NCBI GenBank assembly: GCA_035578175.1
Contig: JAQMRL010000012.1
Span: 21,634,671-21,698,670, forward strand
Length of the DNA stretch: 64,000 nucleotides
Direction of reading: 5' to 3'
Origin: Catonia carolina
Lineage: Eukaryota; Arthropoda; Insecta; Hemiptera; Achilidae
Within the stretch, counting starts at the first letter, position 1. Every line of letters starts with the position of its first letter. The position numbers were made by a program, and so were the translations under genes. The notes beneath the pieces were generated by a model. It was not told the DNA's origin. It did no database searches and saw only the letters and a list, made by a program, of their open reading frames with translations. This document shows, piece by piece, positions 60,628 through 64,000 of the stretch.

Positions 60628-62676
60628 ATATTTTCGGATATGTTAAAGACACAAATAGTGCGAAAGAACTCTCTAATGATTATTTCTTTGTTGATTTAGG
60701 AACTGATAGTTAACTCAAAACGTATAATAAAAATATACACGTTCTGCACCAATAGTGTAAAACTCCAATCAGCAATTCATTCCTCCTTAAAAAACGTTAG
60801 AAAAATCGTTGTGCATTGCTCTCTGTTTATTTTTGCTATAGTCAAAATTCAAGCAAAAAAATTATAATGATTCTTAGAAATAAAACCGTACGTATTGATG
60901 TACTACGCCTATGTTATTTAAGGAAGATGTTGTTTTGAACATTAAATTTAATAAACTCTTATCAGATTATATTTTTTGTAGGATTAGTAAGATTAAATTT
61001 GTACGTTCTTTCATAACGACTTTGATACCATCCTTTCTTACAAATCTGATTTTTTAAATTACTTAAAATTAGGTAAATAATGAGATGTTAAATACTCGGC
61101 ACAATTAATTTGAGTTTTTAGATCATTAGGGTAGAAGTTAGTTCAAACATTTACAAGTTATCTGAAATAAACTGAAAAGTTAATTGGGTTACATTTTTTG
61201 GTTTGTAACCGTATGTTTCAGTAGAAAAGTCATTTGATGAGCAAAGCAGGCCTTCTAAAAAATTTTCACTTCGCACCTTGCAAATGCGTCTTTAATAAAT
61301 TCACACTGCAAGGTCTAACGGTATAAAAATCTACTGTCATATGAAGAAGGTCTAAAAGTGTTTATTTTACCAGTACTTCTTATGTTGTTATAATGTTTTA
61401 GTCGAAAATTCCTTCATTCTTGAAGAAAACAGAAGTATTATTTTAGCCGTGAAAGTAGCAGTTGAAATTTAAAAAATATTTAACAGTTTAATGTTTCATA
61501 TAGGCAATACTAATTTCCGCATCATAAAATAAAATAATGAAAAGAACTGCGAATAAGCGCGGAGAAATGTCAAAAATATTGCCTAGAAATTTTTCATATC
61601 GTTAACCGTTTTTAGTGTCACTGATTGTCGTTAAAAGGGCACAATTTGTATTTTGCTCTTACTAGGTATTGTTCAAGTATATTGTAAATTTCAGTTTGGT
61701 AATGCCGGCGATTCTACTGACGATTACTTGACAAAAAAAACTTTAGAGACGTCCTTATTTGAATAAACTTTAATATACAATGAAAAAATCACAATGTGTT
61801 ACGTTCGTATAGTAGTGTTTGCATGGTAGCCGAGAAAATAATGTCTTAAATTTAAGCAAGCTTGTGTGTGTAAACGCAATCTATTCTTGTGCTTCTTTTT
61901 TGTGAATTTTATTTTTTCGTACTGTGAAAAGCAGTATAAATATACTGCTGTTTCATACAATTAACCATAATCATTCCGTACTCGGAAGACCTTAACGTTC
62001 GTATAGTAGTGTTTGCATGGTAGCCGAGAAAATAATGTCTTAAATTTAAGCAAGCTTGTATGTTTAAATGCAATCTATTCTTGTGCTTCCTTTTTCTGAA
62101 TTTTAATTTTTCATACTGTGAAAAGCAGTATAAATATACTGCTGTTTCATACAATTAACCATAATCATTCCGTACTCGGAAGACCTTAACAAGTTTAAAA
62201 ATGTTTTGGTAGGCGTTTTAATTCTGGAAAGTATAGCATTTCAGTAGACGTTATTGTTTAATATTCGGCCGTATCGTTAACTGGGCGGTGACATTGGGCG
62301 GATTTATGTAAAAATGTAAGTGGACGTCACGCGCAGGAACAGTACCGGACCAATCAGGAAGCTCGATACTGCCAAATGACGTAATACTGATTGAGACGTT
62401 TTCATTGGTCGATATCGGATGACGTAGTGAACTATAATGAGCCTTCTGATTGGACAATATTAACCAATCAAAGTGACGCCTAAGAAGACATCTGATTGGT
62501 TAGGTTTGGAGATTTTTCATTGGTTAAAAATACTACACTCTGATTGGTCCTATATTATATCTGCCTTTGACGTCACACGCGCGTTGCCGTCATTGTAGGC
62601 CGCCTTACTTGCAAGACCTAAATAATTATTATTTTCTACTGTACATCAGTTCTATTATATTTTAGTAGTATATTTT
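60628..62676 (+). repeat. A monomer A11 with internal duplication
   Basis: About 2049 bp. It starts with the right ATATTT of the LTR and the 21-bp deletion seen in A0. A 194-bp segment is duplicated in tandem: 61801-61994 and 61995-62190. The two copies differ at several sites, for example TTGTGTGTGTAAACG against TTGTATGTTTAAATG. Cluster: 62322-62594. No gene is seen. Confidence 0.9.
61801..62190 (+). repeat. 194-bp tandem duplication in A11
   Basis: Both copies begin ACGTTCGTATAGTAG and end GGAAGACCTTAAC. Both hold the GCAGTATAAATATACTGC palindrome, so A11 has two TATA-like sites. A0, otherwise its closest relative at this place, has only one copy. Confidence 0.85.
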
Positions 62677-64000
62677 CGGATATGTTAAAGACACAAATAG
62701 TGCGAAAGAAATAAAAATTCGTTAAGTAACGCTCTCTAATGATTATTTCTTTGTTGATTTAGGAACTGATAGTTAATTTAAAACGTATAATAAAAATATA
62801 CACATTATGCGCCAATAGTGTAAAACTCCAATCAGCAATTCATTCCTCCTTAAAAAACGTTAGAAAAATCGTTGTGCATTGCTCTCTGTTTATTTTTGCT
62901 ATAGTCAAAATTCAAGCACAAAAATTATAATAATTCTTAGAAATAAAACCGTGCGTATTTATGTACTACGCTTATGTTATTTAAGGAAGATGTTGGTTTG
63001 AACATTAAATTTAATAAACTCTTATCAGATTATATTTTTTGTACGATAAGTAAGATTAAATTTGTACGTTCTTTCATAACGACTTTGATAACATCCTTTC
63101 TTACAAATCTGATTTTTTAAATTACCTAAAATTAGGTAAATAATGAGATGTTAAATACTCGGCACAATTAATTTGAGTTTTTAGATCATTAGGGTAGAAG
63201 TTAGTTCAAACATTTACAAGTTATCTGAAATAAACTGAAAAGTTAATTGGGTTACATTTTTGGGTTTGTAATCGTATGTTTCAGTAGAAAAGTCATTTGA
63301 TGAGCAAAGCAGGCCTTCTAAAAAATTTTCACTTCGCACCTTGCAAATGCGTCTTTAATATATTCACACTGCAAGGTCTAACTGTATAAAAATCTACTGT
63401 CATATGAAGAAGGTCTAAAAGTGTTTATTACACCAGTACTTCTTATGTTGTTATAATGTTTTAGTCGAAAATTGCTTCATTCTTGAAGAAAACAGAAGTA
63501 TTATTTTAGCCGTGGAAGTAGCAGTTGAAATTTAAAAAATATTTAACAGTTTAATGTTTCATATAGGCAATATTAATTTTCGCATTATAATATAAAATAA
63601 TGAAAAGAACTGCGAATAAGTGCGGAGAAATGTCAAAAATATTGCCTAGAAATTTTTCATATCGTTAACCGTTTTTAGTGTGACTGATTGTCGTTAAAAG
63701 GGCACAATTTATATTTTGCTCTTACTAGGTATTGTTCAAGTATATTGTAAATTTCAGTTTGGTAATGCCGGCGATTCTACTGACGATTACTTGACAAAAA
63801 AAAACTTTAGAGACGTCCTTATTTGAATAAACTTTAATATACAATGAAAAAATCACAATGTGTTACGTTCGTATAGTAGTGTTTGCATGGTAGCCGAGAA
63901 AATAATGTCTTAAATTTAAGCAAGCTTGTATGTGTAAACGCAATCTATTCTTGTGCTTCCTTTTTAAGAATTTTAATTTTTCATACTGTGAAAAGCAGTA
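62677..64000 (+). repeat. A monomer A12, cut by window edge
   Basis: The first 1324 bp of a monomer with the post-A start CGGATATGTTAAAG, a variant II body and variant I marks (TTAAGAATTTT) at the window end. The cluster would lie beyond the window. No gene is seen. Confidence 0.85.

Noticed and set aside
61909..62154. 81-codon minus-strand frame in A11
   Set aside because: Created by the 194-bp tandem duplication and containing the same peptide segment twice; no other monomer has it.

Overview
The window is a eukaryotic, AT-rich, gene-poor repeat array with no complete host gene. It carries non-LTR retrotransposon fragments, a Penelope-type GIY-YIG fragment and a solo LTR. The LTR promoter has the TATA plus TCAGT-initiator layout common in arthropods, so an arthropod (probably insect) genome is the best guess. 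The species cannot be named from the sequence. Identity statements are by-eye alignments.

Layout. Two building blocks alternate. Block A is a 1.87-kb monomer, always on the + strand here. Block B is a 6.47-kb composite. Order: partial LTR (1-477), A0 (478-2331), B1 (2332-8796), A1-A4 (8797-16273), B2 (16274-22742), A5 (22743-24610), B3 (24611-31102), A6 (31103-32971), B4 (32972-39445), A7 (39446-41314), an enlarged B5 (41315-54205), A8-A10 (54206-59811), a full 816-bp solo LTR (59812-60627), A11 (60628-62676) and partial A12 (62677-64000). Consecutive B+A pairs give a higher-order period of about 8.34 kb. Position 1 matches position 60151, so the array also repeats at about 60 kb.

Inside B, from left to right: an intron-like segment and a candidate first coding exon with a consensus splice donor (minus strand); a TA-flanked inverted-repeat ('snapback') element holding a truncated Penelope-like GIY-YIG domain and a hammerhead-like core; module C1; a 5'-truncated LINE reverse transcriptase flanked by related sequence; and module C3. 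B5 has a local triplication of the LINE+C3 segment. Of seven LINE copies, four are open and three share one frameshift.

The main discovery is that C1 and C3 are diverged, inverted relatives of A. When A(+) is aligned with C(-), a 250-300 bp tract keeps nearly every CCAAT/ATTGG box (NF-Y type) and TGACG/TGACGTCA box (CREB/ATF type) in order, while the sequence between them has drifted. All complete copies carry this cluster, so the array holds over twenty copies. It may be the promoter or enhancer of an ancestral mobile element, or a functional part of the satellite. No protein-coding system of known cellular function is supported here; the interest lies in the array's structure, its regulatory-like content and its recombination history.
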